The notes below the pieces were generated by a model, which was not told the DNA's origin, did not search any database, and saw only the letters and a program-made list of their open reading frames with translations. Made by a program: the position numbers and the translations under genes. 64,000 bases of DNA from Janthinobacterium lividum (GTDB taxonomy: Bacteria > Pseudomonadota > Gammaproteobacteria > Burkholderiales > Burkholderiaceae_D). Every line of letters starts with the position of its first letter. Position 1 is the stretch's first letter. Shown in pieces: positions 8,309-16,554 of the stretch. The stretch lies in NCBI RefSeq assembly GCF_034424625.1, contig NZ_CP139976.1:4960001-5024000 (forward strand), read 5' to 3'.

Positions 8309-9370
8309 TTAGAAGCGGTGCTGGATGCCGGCAATCAGGCCGCGCTGCGTGTCGCCAAAACCGGCATCGTCACGCGACAGGCTGACCAGCTGCTTGTGCT
8401 TGGCCTTGGCGTAGGCGCCGGCCACGTACAGGTCTGTGCGCTTGGACAGGGCATAGCGCACGCGCGCCACGTACATGATCGGATCGGCATCGAGGTTGGC
8501 GGCCACGTTCTTCACGTCCTGGTAGTAGATCACGCCCGTCAGGGTGACGACCGGCGTGGTCTTGTAGCTGACGCCGCCCCAGTACAGGGTGCCGCGCACG
8601 TCGGCCTTGCCGGCGGCAGCCGGATCGAGCTTGTAGTCGCGCGCCGCCGCCTGCACTTTCCACGGGCCGTCGTCATACATGGCGCCCAGGTGGTAGACGG
8701 TGGTCTTGTCGCGCGCGCCGCCGGCGATGGTGTTGCCGTTCACCTGTTCATATGTAGCGAGCAGGCTGACAGGACCCGTCTTGTAGGTGACGGCCGTAGA
8801 CAGCTTGGCGCTGTCCGAATTACCCGTCGACTGTTCACCGAAGCCGTACGATGCGCCGTAGCTGAAGTCGCCCGTCTTGCCCGAATACTTGACCATATTG
8901 TCGAAGGCCGTCGTCATGCCGTATTTGCTCGGACCCGTCGCGTGGGCCGAAGTGGCCCACGAGTAGAACGGCGCATAGGCCATCGGATCGAATGGCAGCA
9001 CGAAGTCATACACGGTGGTGAACGAGCGTCCCAGCACGACGCGGCCAAACGCGCCTTCCAGGCCCACGTTGGCCTGGCGCTTGAACAGCGCTCCGTCGGC
9101 CGCGCCCGTGTCGACCAGGATGCCGCCTTCCAGATTGAAGACGGCCTTCAGGCCGCCGCCCAGGTCTTCGCTGCCCAGGATGCCCCAGCGCGAGGTGTTC
9201 ATGCCGCCCGAGCTGACTTGCGTCATCGAGCTTTTGTTCGGACCGGCGTTGCTGGTGTTGCTGATGCCGGCGTCCAGGCGACCGTACAGGGTGACGTTCG
9301 ACTGGGCGTGGGCGCTGCCGGCTGCGGCGAGTAGCGCCATGGCGGCCAGCGAGAATGCAGTTTTCTTCAT
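8309..9370 (-). CDS. Gram-negative general porin, Burkholderiales type
   Basis: 353 residues. A signal peptide of 23 residues (AHA-Q) precedes SNVTLYGRLDAGISNTS, the standard first strand of betaproteobacterial trimeric porins (Porin_4/OmpC-like). The protein ends in Phe (GIQHRF), the outer-membrane assembly signal read by BamA. Length matches the family. It is the first gene of the importer operon and presumably lets its substrate cross the outer membrane. Its promoter faces that of the two-component genes across a 214-bp gap. Confidence 0.9.
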   Translation of the reverse strand: MKKTAFSLAAMALLAAAGSAHAQSNVTLYGRLDAGISNTSNAGPNKSSMTQVSSGGMNTSRWGILGSEDLGGGLKAVFNLEGGILVDTGAADGALFKRQANVGLEGAFGRVVLGRSFTTVYDFVLPFDPMAYAPFYSWATSAHATGPSKYGMTTAFDNMVKYSGKTGDFSYGASYGFGEQSTGNSDSAKLSTAVTYKTGPVSLLATYEQVNGNTIAGGARDKTTVYHLGAMYDDGPWKVQAAARDYKLDPAAAGKADVRGTLYWGGVSYKTTPVVTLTGVIYYQDVKNVAANLDADPIMYVARVRYALSKRTDLYVAGAYAKAKHKQLVSLSRDDAGFGDTQRGLIAGIQHRF

Positions 9371-9408
9371 GTAGAGTGTCTCCCTTAGATATAGTTATTA
9401 GTGATATG

Positions 9409-9431
9409 CCTGATCATTTTCATGAATCAGG
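9409..9431. promoter_or_regulatory. Inverted repeat in the porin/response-regulator gap
   Basis: CCTGAT-N11-ATCAGG lies 39 bases upstream of the porin start and about 150 bases from the response-regulator start. The arms extend imperfectly inward (CAT and ATG with one bulged base). The position suits a binding site of the OmpR-class regulator encoded next door. Binding is inferred. Confidence 0.35.
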
Positions 9432-9584
9432 ATCACACTATATGAGCGCGATCCTTTCAATTCGCTTTCAGACTGACAGGTGTCGTCCGCCAGCCACAAG
9501 GCGGGCAAACATATTCATCGCCGCCCCTGTCGGCGCGGCGCCGGCAGGCTTACACTGCACCAATTCAAACGAATGGCGGAGACC

Positions 9585-10307
9585 ATGCGCATATTATTAG
9601 TGGAAGACCATCTGGAGCTGTCGCACTGGCTGGCAAAGGCCCTGCGCGACGCGCACCTGACGGTGGAGACCGCCCACAACGGCGCCGATGCCGACGCCCT
9701 GCTGCATACGCAGGAATATTCCCTGGTGCTGCTCGACCTGACCCTGCCGAAGATGGATGGCCTGGACGTGCTGCGCCGCCTGCGCGCGCGCGGCGGCACG
9801 CGCGGCAAGACTCCCGTCATGATACTCACGGCGCGCGGCGGCCTCGATGAAAAAGTGCAGGGCCTGAACCTGGGCGCGGACGACTACATGGCCAAGCCGT
9901 TCGAGCTGGCCGAACTGGAAGCGCGCGTGAAAGCCCTGCTGCGCCGCAGCCAGGGCAACGAGGCACTCGTGCACACCTGCGGCGCCCTCAGTTTCGACAC
10001 CGTCACGCGCATGTTCAGCTATCGCGGAGCGGCGCTGGCGCTGACGCCGCGCGAACACGCGGTGCTCGAAGCGCTGATCACGCGCTCGGGGCGGGCCGTG
10101 TCGAAGGAAAAGCTGTTTGACGAAGTCTTTGCGCTGGCCGACGACGCCAACCTGGACGCCATCGAACTGTATATCCACCGCGTACGCAAAAAACTCGAGA
10201 ACGGCGTGGAAAGCGGCTCGCCCGACGGCGCCGTCATCACCACCCTGCGCGGCATCGGCTACCTGCTGCAGCCGCGCAGCGCGATGGCGCCGGCCGCGCC
10301 AAAATGA
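9585..10307 (+). CDS. OmpR-family response regulator, TctD-like
   Basis: 240 residues. I chose the ATG at 9585 (MRILLVEDHLELS) because it aligns with the standard receiver N-terminus and has GCGGAG just upstream; the ATG at 9573 is the alternative. Receiver domain residues 1-115 have the acidic pair ED at 7-8, phospho-acceptor Asp51 (LLDLTLPKMDG) and Lys in MAKPFE. A winged-helix Trans_reg_C domain fills 125-225 (ALTPREHAVLEAL, ELYIHRVRKKLE, LRGIGYLL). It probably controls the divergent porin/importer operon. The stop overlaps the kinase start by 4 bases. Confidence 0.9.
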   Translation: MRILLVEDHLELSHWLAKALRDAHLTVETAHNGADADALLHTQEYSLVLLDLTLPKMDGLDVLRRLRARGGTRGKTPVMILTARGGLDEKVQGLNLGADDYMAKPFELAELEARVKALLRRSQGNEALVHTCGALSFDTVTRMFSYRGAALALTPREHAVLEALITRSGRAVSKEKLFDEVFALADDANLDAIELYIHRVRKKLENGVESGSPDGAVITTLRGIGYLLQPRSAMAPAAPK

Positions 10308-11809
10308 CCGTGCGCGCCCCCCGCCTGCCGCTGCTCGAACGCCTGCGCCGGCGCTGGGCGCAGAGCCGGCCGCTGGGCAGCCTGCGCAGCCAGCTGCTGC
10401 GCTGGCTGCTCATTCCGCTGGTGATGCTGGTGCTGCTCGATGCCGTTTTTGTCTACCGCAACGCGCTCGACGCGGCCGACATGGCCTACGACCGCTCCTT
10501 GCTGGCATCGACGCGGGCGCTGGCCGAGCGCGTCTCCATCGTCGGCGGCAAGGTCGTCGCCGAAGTGCCTTACGTGGCGCTCGACAGCTTCGAGACCGAC
10601 ACCCTGGGCCGCATCTACTACAAGGTGACGGGCATCAATGGCGAGCTGGTGTCAGGCTATGGCGACTTGCCGCCCGTGCCGAAAAACGTGCCCCGCTCGC
10701 AGAACTATCCGGCCCTGGTGCGCTTCTACCACGCCGACTACCACGGCAAGCCGATCCGCATCGCCGCCCTGCTGCAACCCGTGTATGACGACTCGATGCG
10801 CGGCATCGCCCTGATCCAGGTGGCCGAGACGCTGGACGCGCGGCGCGGCCTGTCGAACCAGATCCTGTTCGACACCCTGATCTGGCAGGCGGCAATGATA
10901 CTGGTGATGGGCGCCCTCGTGTGGTTTGCCGTGCGCCTGGTGCTGCGCCCGCTGATGCGCCTGAAAACGGAAGTCGAGACGCGCACCCTGTCCGATTTGT
11001 CCGACGTCGATCCCACGCTGGTACACAAGGAAATGCGCCCGCTGGTCAGTGCCATGAACGGCTCCATGTCGCGCCTGCAGCAGCTGATCGCCAGCCAGCG
11101 CCGCTTCATCGCCGACGCCTCGCACCAGCTGCGCACGCCATTGACGGTGCTGAAAACCCAGGCCGAACTGGCCATGCGCGAGTGCGACCGCCAGGCGGGC
11201 GCGCCGCCGGACATCGCCGCCCTGCGCGACATCGTGCGTTCGATCGCCGCCACCACCGATTCGACCGTGCTACTGGCCAACCGCCTCCTGACCCTGGCGC
11301 GCATCGAGCATGGCGGCGAGAATCTGGCGATGGATACCGTCGCGCTGCGCGACGTGGCGCAGCAGGTGGGACTGGAAATGGCCATGACCGCGGTCGCCAA
11401 ACATATCGACCTGTCGCTGGAAGCGCCCGACGAGGCACCCGTGCATGGCCAGGCCCTGCTGCTGCATGAACTGGTGGCCAACCTGGTCGACAACGCCCTG
11501 CGCTACACGCCGCAGGGCGGCAGCGTGATCCTGCGCGTGCGCGCGGCGCAGACGGGGATCGGACACGAACACGGCGCCGTGCTGGAAGTGGAAGACAGCG
11601 GCAAGGGCATCCCGCCGGCCGAGCGCGAGCGCGTGTTGACGCCGTTCTACCGGGTCGGCGCGGCGCTCGAGAGCAATCCTGGCGGCGCCGGGCTGGGCCT
11701 GGCCATCGTGCGCGACATCGCGGCCCTGCACGGCGCCCGGCTGGAACTGGCGACGGCGGCGAATGGACATGGACTGAAGGTCAGCGTGCATTTCAGCGGT
11801 GCCGCATGA
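10304..11809 (+). CDS. Sensor histidine kinase, TctE-like
   Basis: 501 residues; inner-membrane partner of the preceding regulator, coupled through an ATGA overlap. A membrane helix at about 33-50 and another at 193-214 bracket a periplasmic domain of the TctE N-terminal type. A HAMP-like segment follows, then the H-box ADASHQLRTPLTVLKT with His274, the N-box ANLVDNALRYTP, G1 DSGKGIPP and G2 GAGLGLAIVRD. TctE relatives sense tricarboxylates, often together with a Bug protein; the Bug gene in the divergent operon fits that scheme. Confidence 0.9.
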   Translation: MTVRAPRLPLLERLRRRWAQSRPLGSLRSQLLRWLLIPLVMLVLLDAVFVYRNALDAADMAYDRSLLASTRALAERVSIVGGKVVAEVPYVALDSFETDTLGRIYYKVTGINGELVSGYGDLPPVPKNVPRSQNYPALVRFYHADYHGKPIRIAALLQPVYDDSMRGIALIQVAETLDARRGLSNQILFDTLIWQAAMILVMGALVWFAVRLVLRPLMRLKTEVETRTLSDLSDVDPTLVHKEMRPLVSAMNGSMSRLQQLIASQRRFIADASHQLRTPLTVLKTQAELAMRECDRQAGAPPDIAALRDIVRSIAATTDSTVLLANRLLTLARIEHGGENLAMDTVALRDVAQQVGLEMAMTAVAKHIDLSLEAPDEAPVHGQALLLHELVANLVDNALRYTPQGGSVILRVRAAQTGIGHEHGAVLEVEDSGKGIPPAERERVLTPFYRVGAALESNPGGAGLGLAIVRDIAALHGARLELATAANGHGLKVSVHFSGAA

Positions 11810-11977
11810 CGGATTGCGCAGACAGGCAGTTCACATGTTACGTTGCTTAAAAACAACAAATGATTTATTTCTAATATTTTTAAAATAATTGCCTTACATA
11901 AACATATTCATCCCTATACAATTCGGCTCCCATTAAGCGGCGAGACAGTCTCTCCGCATTAATTATCTAGGATTAAT

Positions 11978-12538
11978 ATGAAAAAGCAATTGTTTGCAGT
12001 AGTCGTCGGCGCCGCTCTGGCATTCCCTTTGTTTGCACAAGCTGAAAACATTTATGTCGGCGCGAATGCCGGCCGTTCGGAATTGAAATTGTCGGGCGAT
12101 GTCGCTTCGGGCAAAGAAAACAAAACCGGTTTTAAAGTTTATGCCGGTTACGACTTCACGCCTAACTTCGGCGCGGAAGCCGGTTATGTCAATTTCGGCA
12201 AACTGAAGGAAAGCGAAGGCAAGGAATCGCTGAGCATGGAAACCAGCGCAATCTACGCAGCCGCCACCGGCACCTTGCCATTGAACGCTGAATTCTCGCT
12301 GTTTGCAAAAGTTGGCGTTACTCAAAACCACACCAAAGCCAAATTGAACCTGATCGGTTTCAGCGCCAGCGAATCGAAAAACAAAACCGCTGCCCTGTTT
12401 GGCATCGGTGCTGCTTATAACTTCAATAAAAACCTGTCGGCCGTTGCTGAATATGAAAACTTCGGCAAAACGATGAGCCAGGATGGCATGAAACTGAAAG
12501 CCGACCTGCTGTCGATCGGCCTGCGCTACAAGTTCTAA
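11978..12538 (+). CDS. Small outer-membrane beta-barrel protein
   Basis: 186 residues with a signal peptide of about 22 residues (AQA) and an eight-stranded-barrel pattern like OmpA/OmpX N-domains: NIYVGANAGRSELKLSG, FKVYAGYDFTPNFGAEAGYV and a terminal Phe in LRYKF. Its codon use is clearly richer in A/T and Lys/Asn codons than its neighbours, as seen in highly expressed envelope proteins or acquired genes. The 168-bp upstream gap is AT-rich and suggests a strong promoter. A strong terminator follows, so the gene is monocistronic. Confidence 0.82.
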   Translation: MKKQLFAVVVGAALAFPLFAQAENIYVGANAGRSELKLSGDVASGKENKTGFKVYAGYDFTPNFGAEAGYVNFGKLKESEGKESLSMETSAIYAAATGTLPLNAEFSLFAKVGVTQNHTKAKLNLIGFSASESKNKTAALFGIGAAYNFNKNLSAVAEYENFGKTMSQDGMKLKADLLSIGLRYKF

Positions 12539-12583
12539 TTCACGCTCGCGCGAATCAGAATCAAGCCGTTGTTAGCGGCTGAT

Positions 12584-12613
12584 AAAAAAACCGGCCACGC
12601 AGCCGGTTTTTTT
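12584..12613. terminator. Rho-independent terminator after the barrel gene
   Basis: Seven As, CCGGC, a loop, GCCGG, then seven Ts. The A-tract/T-tract symmetry makes it able to stop transcription from both directions. Confidence 0.85.
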
Positions 12614-12682
12614 ATGGGTGAATGGTAAGCAGGCGGCATGGATGCTAAGATCGCGCCCTGAGATTTTAAGGAAGGCACCGCC

Positions 12683-13048
12683 ATGATGACCAAAGAAGAT
12701 GTAAGCGAACTGTTTGCCAATATCGCCGAGAACGCGCCATGGGACCTGTCCCAGCCGCTGCTGTGGGGCTATTACTTCACCAACCCCACGTCCGAACCGC
12801 TGGAGCAGGCCGCCACCGTGCTGGCGCTGCAGGGCTACCGCCCGGTGGAACTGTACCAGCCGGAACTCGACGATCCGGCAGCACCGCCCGTGTGGGTGCT
12901 GCACGTGGAAAAGGCCGAAGTGCATGGCGTCGACAGTCTGCACGCGCGCAATGGCGAGCTGATGGCGTTTGCGCAGGACAATCAGCTGGCCAGCTATGAC
13001 GGCATGGATGTGGGCCCCGTCGGCGCGCCCGACGTGCCGCAGCATTAA
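12683..13048 (+). CDS. rraB: Ribonuclease E inhibitor RraB family protein
   Basis: 121 residues, cytoplasmic and acidic. The N-terminal half (MTKEDVSELFANIAENAPWD, then LLWGYYFTN) and C-terminal half (PPVWVLHVEKAEVH, the SLHARNGEL segment) have the layout of RraB, which binds RNase E and modulates mRNA decay. The start is one of two adjacent ATGs at 12683/12686, behind AAGGAAG. It stands alone between two terminators and converges with hom. Confidence 0.75.
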   Translation: MMTKEDVSELFANIAENAPWDLSQPLLWGYYFTNPTSEPLEQAATVLALQGYRPVELYQPELDDPAAPPVWVLHVEKAEVHGVDSLHARNGELMAFAQDNQLASYDGMDVGPVGAPDVPQH

Positions 13049-13065
13049 GACCGCCATCGGATGAA

Positions 13066-13091
13066 AAAACGGCGCCCGCGGGCGCCGTTTT
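13066..13091. terminator. Bidirectional terminator between rraB and hom
   Basis: A perfect palindrome of AAAACGGCGCC and its complement around a short GC-rich loop, with As on one side and Ts on the other. It lies 17 bases past the rraB stop and 20 bases past the hom stop and serves both convergent genes. Confidence 0.85.
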
Positions 13092-13111
13092 GCATGGCTC
13101 GCTGAAAACGC

Positions 13112-14434
13112 TCAGCTCAGGTTTTCCAGGCGGATCTTGGTGACCGTGCCCACCACGCTGTTCAACGCTTCCATCTTCTCGATGGCGGCCGTGACGTTCT
13201 TTTCCTGCGTCTGGTGCGTCAGCATGATGATGTCCGTGTGCGTCTCGCCCTCGGCTGGCTCTTTTTGCAGCATGGCGTCGATCGAGATGCCGCGTTCGGC
13301 CAGGATGCGCGTCAGGTCGGCCAGCACGCCCGGCTGGTCGGCCACGTGCATGCGCAGGTAGTAGCTGGTGGTGATTTCCGACATCGGCAAGATCGCGATA
13401 TCGGTCATCGCGTTCGGCTGGAACGCCAGGTGCGGCACGCGGTGTTCCGGGTCGGCCGTGGCCAGGCGGGTGATGTCGACCAGGTCGGCGATCACCGACG
13501 AGGCGGTCGGCTCGGCGCCCGCGCCGCGGCCCGAGTACAGGCTGGCGCCGACGGCGTCGCCATGCACCAGCACCGCATTCATGGCGCCTTCCACGTTGGC
13601 GATCAGGCGCTTGGCCGGGATCAGGGTCGGATGCACGCGCAGCTCGATGCCTTCCACGCCATTGACGGTGGCGCGCTTGGTGATGCCCAGCAGCTTGATG
13701 CGGTAGCCCAGTTGCTCGGCGTAGCGGATATCGACGGCATTGAGGTTGCTGATGCCTTCCACGTAAGCCTTGTCGAACTGCACCGGGATGCCGAAGGCGA
13801 TGGCCGACATGATGGTGGCCTTGTGCGCGGCGTCGACGCCTTCGATGTCGAAGGTGGGATCGGCTTCCGCATAGCCCAGTTCCTGTGCCTGTTTCAGCAC
13901 GGTGGCGAAATCGAGGCCCTTGTCGCGCATCTCGGACAGGATGAAATTGGTGGTGCCGTTGATGATGCCGGCGATCCATTCAATGCGGTTGGCCGTCAAG
14001 CCTTCGCGCAGCGCCTTGATGATGGGGATGCCGCCGGCGACGGCCGCTTCGAAGGCCACCATCACGCCCTTGTCCTGGGCGGCGGCGAAGATTTCGTTGC
14101 CGTGCACGGCCAGCAGGGCCTTGTTGGCCGTGACCACATGCTTGCCGTTGGCAATCGCCTGCATGACCAGGGTTTTCGACAGGTCGTAGCCGCCGATCAG
14201 TTCGACGACGATGTCGATCTCGGGATCGTTGACGATCAGCATCGGGTCATTGACGACCTTGCAGCCGCCGGCGACCAGCGCTTCGGCGCGCGCCACGTCG
14301 CGCACGGCGACGGCGACGACTTCAATGCCGCGGCCCGCGCGGCGCTTGATTTCTTCCTGGTTGCGTTTCAGGACGCTGAACGTGCCGTAACCGACATTGC
14401 CCAGGCCCAGCAGGCCGATCTTGATGGATTTCAT
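13112..14434 (-). CDS. hom: Homoserine dehydrogenase
   Basis: 440 residues; catalyses NAD(P)-dependent reduction of aspartate semialdehyde to homoserine, the branch point to threonine and methionine. I chose the ATG at 14434 (MKSIKIGLLGLGNVGYGT), which opens the nucleotide-binding GxGxxG motif; a longer frame to 14554 adds 40 residues not seen in the family. The catalytic-domain signature is near VEGIELRVHPTLIPA, preceded by GGIPIIKALREG and GIINGTTNFIL. An ACT domain (residues ~355-435) gives threonine feedback. It follows alaA by 73 bases. The usual partner thrC does not follow. Confidence 0.95.
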   Translation of the reverse strand: MKSIKIGLLGLGNVGYGTFSVLKRNQEEIKRRAGRGIEVVAVAVRDVARAEALVAGGCKVVNDPMLIVNDPEIDIVVELIGGYDLSKTLVMQAIANGKHVVTANKALLAVHGNEIFAAAQDKGVMVAFEAAVAGGIPIIKALREGLTANRIEWIAGIINGTTNFILSEMRDKGLDFATVLKQAQELGYAEADPTFDIEGVDAAHKATIMSAIAFGIPVQFDKAYVEGISNLNAVDIRYAEQLGYRIKLLGITKRATVNGVEGIELRVHPTLIPAKRLIANVEGAMNAVLVHGDAVGASLYSGRGAGAEPTASSVIADLVDITRLATADPEHRVPHLAFQPNAMTDIAILPMSEITTSYYLRMHVADQPGVLADLTRILAERGISIDAMLQKEPAEGETHTDIIMLTHQTQEKNVTAAIEKMEALNSVVGTVTKIRLENLS

Positions 14435-14507
14435 AGTTGTGCTTGACTGCTCATAAGTGGCGCCCCCTTGAGCGGCGCCAGGTTGATCGAGATTGCTGCT
14501 GGCTGAT

Positions 14508-15737
14508 TCAGCCCCGGCCGTGACGCTTGCGGTAACCTTCGAGGAAGCGCGCAATGCGCCCCATGGCCTCGGTCAGGTCATCGGAGTTGGGCAGGAAGAC
14601 GACACGAAAATGGTCGGGCGCGATCCAGTTGAACCCCGTGCCCTGCACGATCAGGACCTTGGCTTCGGCCAGTAATTCATAGGCAAACTGCTGGTCGTCG
14701 GCGATCGGGTAGATCTCCGGGTCCAGGCGCGGGAACATGTACAGCGCGGCCTTCGGCTTGACACAGGTGACGCCCGGAATATCGGTCAGCAGCTTGTGCG
14801 CCAGATCGCGCTGTTTCAACAGGCGCCCGCCGGGCCCCACCAGGTCTTGTATGCTCTGGTAGCCGCCAAGCGCCGTCTGGATGGCAAATTGCCCCGGCGC
14901 GTTGGCGCATAGCCGCATCGAGGCCAGCATGTTGAGGCCTTCGATGTAATCCTTTGCGTGGCGCTTTTCGCCCGAGACCACCATCCAGCCGGAACGGTAG
15001 CCGCAGGAGCGGTAATTCTTCGACAGGCCGTTCATGGTGATGAACAGCACGTCGTCTGCCAGCGAGGCGATCGACACGTGCTCGGCTTCGTCGTACAGCA
15101 CCTTGTCGTAAATCTCGTCGGCGAAAATGATCAGCTGGTGCTGGCGCGCCAGTTCGACGATCTGCAGCAGCACGGAAACCGGGTACAGCGCGCCCGTGGG
15201 ATTGTTCGGGTTGATGACGACGATGGCTTTCGTTTGCGGCGTGATCTTGCGGCGCATGTCCTCGATGTCGGGATACCATTCGTTCTGCTCGTCGCACACA
15301 TAGTGCACGGGATTTCCGCCCGACAGGCTGACGGCGGCCGTCCACAGCGGGTAGTCGGGCGCCGGCACCAGCACTTCGTCGCCACTGTTGAGCAGCGCGT
15401 TCATCGACATGACGATCAGTTCGGAAGCGCCATTGCCCAGATAAATGTCATCGATGGTCACGCCGGCGATATTCTTGCCCTGGGTGTAGTGCATGACGGC
15501 CTTGCGCGGCGCGAACATGCCTTTCGAATCCGTATAGCCGGCCGCGTTCTGCAGATTGAGCATCATGTCGCGCACGATCTCGTCGGGCGGATCGAAGCCG
15601 AATACGGCCAGGTTGCCGATATTGAGCTTGGTGATCTTGTGGCCTTCTTCTTCCATTTGCCTGGATTTTTCCAGGACCGGGCCGCGGATGTCGTAGCAGA
15701 CGTCCGCCAATTTATTCGATTTCTGAATCGGTCGCAA
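14508..15737 (-). CDS. alaA: Alanine/glutamate-pyruvate aminotransferase, AlaA-like
   Basis: 409 residues, class I/II PLP-dependent aminotransferase that makes alanine from pyruvate and glutamate. Motifs are the N-terminal KLNIGNLAVFGFDPPDE, VINPNNPTGALYP, the DEIYDKVLYD segment with the cofactor-binding Asp/Tyr, and the Schiff-base Lys in MNGLSKNYRSCGYRSGW. Length matches E. coli AlaA closely. It precedes hom on the same strand, an arrangement common in Burkholderiales. A 424-bp gap separates it from the divergent arn operon. Confidence 0.92.
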   Translation of the reverse strand: MRPIQKSNKLADVCYDIRGPVLEKSRQMEEEGHKITKLNIGNLAVFGFDPPDEIVRDMMLNLQNAAGYTDSKGMFAPRKAVMHYTQGKNIAGVTIDDIYLGNGASELIVMSMNALLNSGDEVLVPAPDYPLWTAAVSLSGGNPVHYVCDEQNEWYPDIEDMRRKITPQTKAIVVINPNNPTGALYPVSVLLQIVELARQHQLIIFADEIYDKVLYDEAEHVSIASLADDVLFITMNGLSKNYRSCGYRSGWMVVSGEKRHAKDYIEGLNMLASMRLCANAPGQFAIQTALGGYQSIQDLVGPGGRLLKQRDLAHKLLTDIPGVTCVKPKAALYMFPRLDPEIYPIADDQQFAYELLAEAKVLIVQGTGFNWIAPDHFRVVFLPNSDDLTEAMGRIARFLEGYRKRHGRG

Positions 15738-16161
15738 AATAAATCCCTGTCGTGATGCGGCGCGGTGACCAGAACTTGCAGCATGATAGCCGCGCCAGAA
15801 CTATGAACCCGTGAAACTGCAATGCGAAAGACTGCAAGGCGAAAACAACCATTCTCGCCGAAAACAGGCCATTTTATCAAATTAAACATGGCCAACCCCA
15901 GCATTTGACGCCGATTCTGCCACGCCGGCGCCTTCGGACGACAATCGGGCGGGCGCCATCTTCATCTTCCCTTAATCTTGCAGCATTACCATGGCGAAAG
16001 CAGGCATCGCCACTGTGGCGCCGAACATTGCAATTTGGAAAGGATGTTGCTTTTCAGTCGCTCTTTTCTGTCATTTATGGCATGCTTACGCCCTTGGCCG
16101 CGGCACGCAATTTGGCCGCGCGCGCACCGATCAACCGACACGACCAGCCCCCGATATCGCC
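15738..16161. other. 424-bp divergent intergenic region without a supported gene
   Basis: It separates alaA (leftward) from the first gene of the arn operon (rightward). No frame has coding-like composition with a ribosome-binding site. It must hold the promoters of both operons. A GGAAAGGATG stretch near 16037 is not followed by a convincing frame. I found no clear PmrA-type repeat. Confidence 0.6.
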
Positions 16162-16554
16162 ATGAAACTCCATGCCAGCAGCACCCAACAATACCAGACT
16201 GTCACCGGCTATGACGAAAACGGCGTCGAGATCAATGCCCAGCCGTATAACTACAGTCTGATCGTCATGCCGGAAATGCCCCCGCGGGCGTGGGAGGTGG
16301 ACAGTTTCGAACAGCTGAACGAAGCGCATTTCGCGCAAATCCTGGCCGATGCGCCCGACGTGGTCATCCTCGGTACGGGCGAGCGCCAGCGCTTCGTGCA
16401 CCCGAAGCTGACGGCCGCGCTGACCATGCGCCGCATCGGCGTCGAATGCATGGATAGCCAGGCTGCCTGCCGCACCTACAATATCCTCATGGGCGAAGGC
16501 CGCAAAGTCACCCTGGCACTGATCCTGGCCCCGGCTGCAGGCAAGGCCGCATGA
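16162..16554 (+). CDS. Mth938-like domain protein (DUF498)
   Basis: 130 residues from the ATG at 16162 (MKLHASSTQQYQTV). The fold shows SLIVMPEMPPRAWEV and DVVILGTGERQRFVHP, characteristic of the small Mth938/NDUFAF3-like domain. A biochemical role in bacteria is not settled. The last codons overlap the ArnT-like gene by 4 bases (ATGA), so it is translated as part of the arn operon. Whether it contributes to lipid A modification is unknown. Confidence 0.82.
   Translation: MKLHASSTQQYQTVTGYDENGVEINAQPYNYSLIVMPEMPPRAWEVDSFEQLNEAHFAQILADAPDVVILGTGERQRFVHPKLTAALTMRRIGVECMDSQAACRTYNILMGEGRKVTLALILAPAAGKAA

Noticed and set aside
14435..14554. 40-residue N-terminal extension of homoserine dehydrogenase
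   Set aside because: The extension is low-complexity, absent from the family, and would separate the nucleotide-binding motif from the N-terminus.
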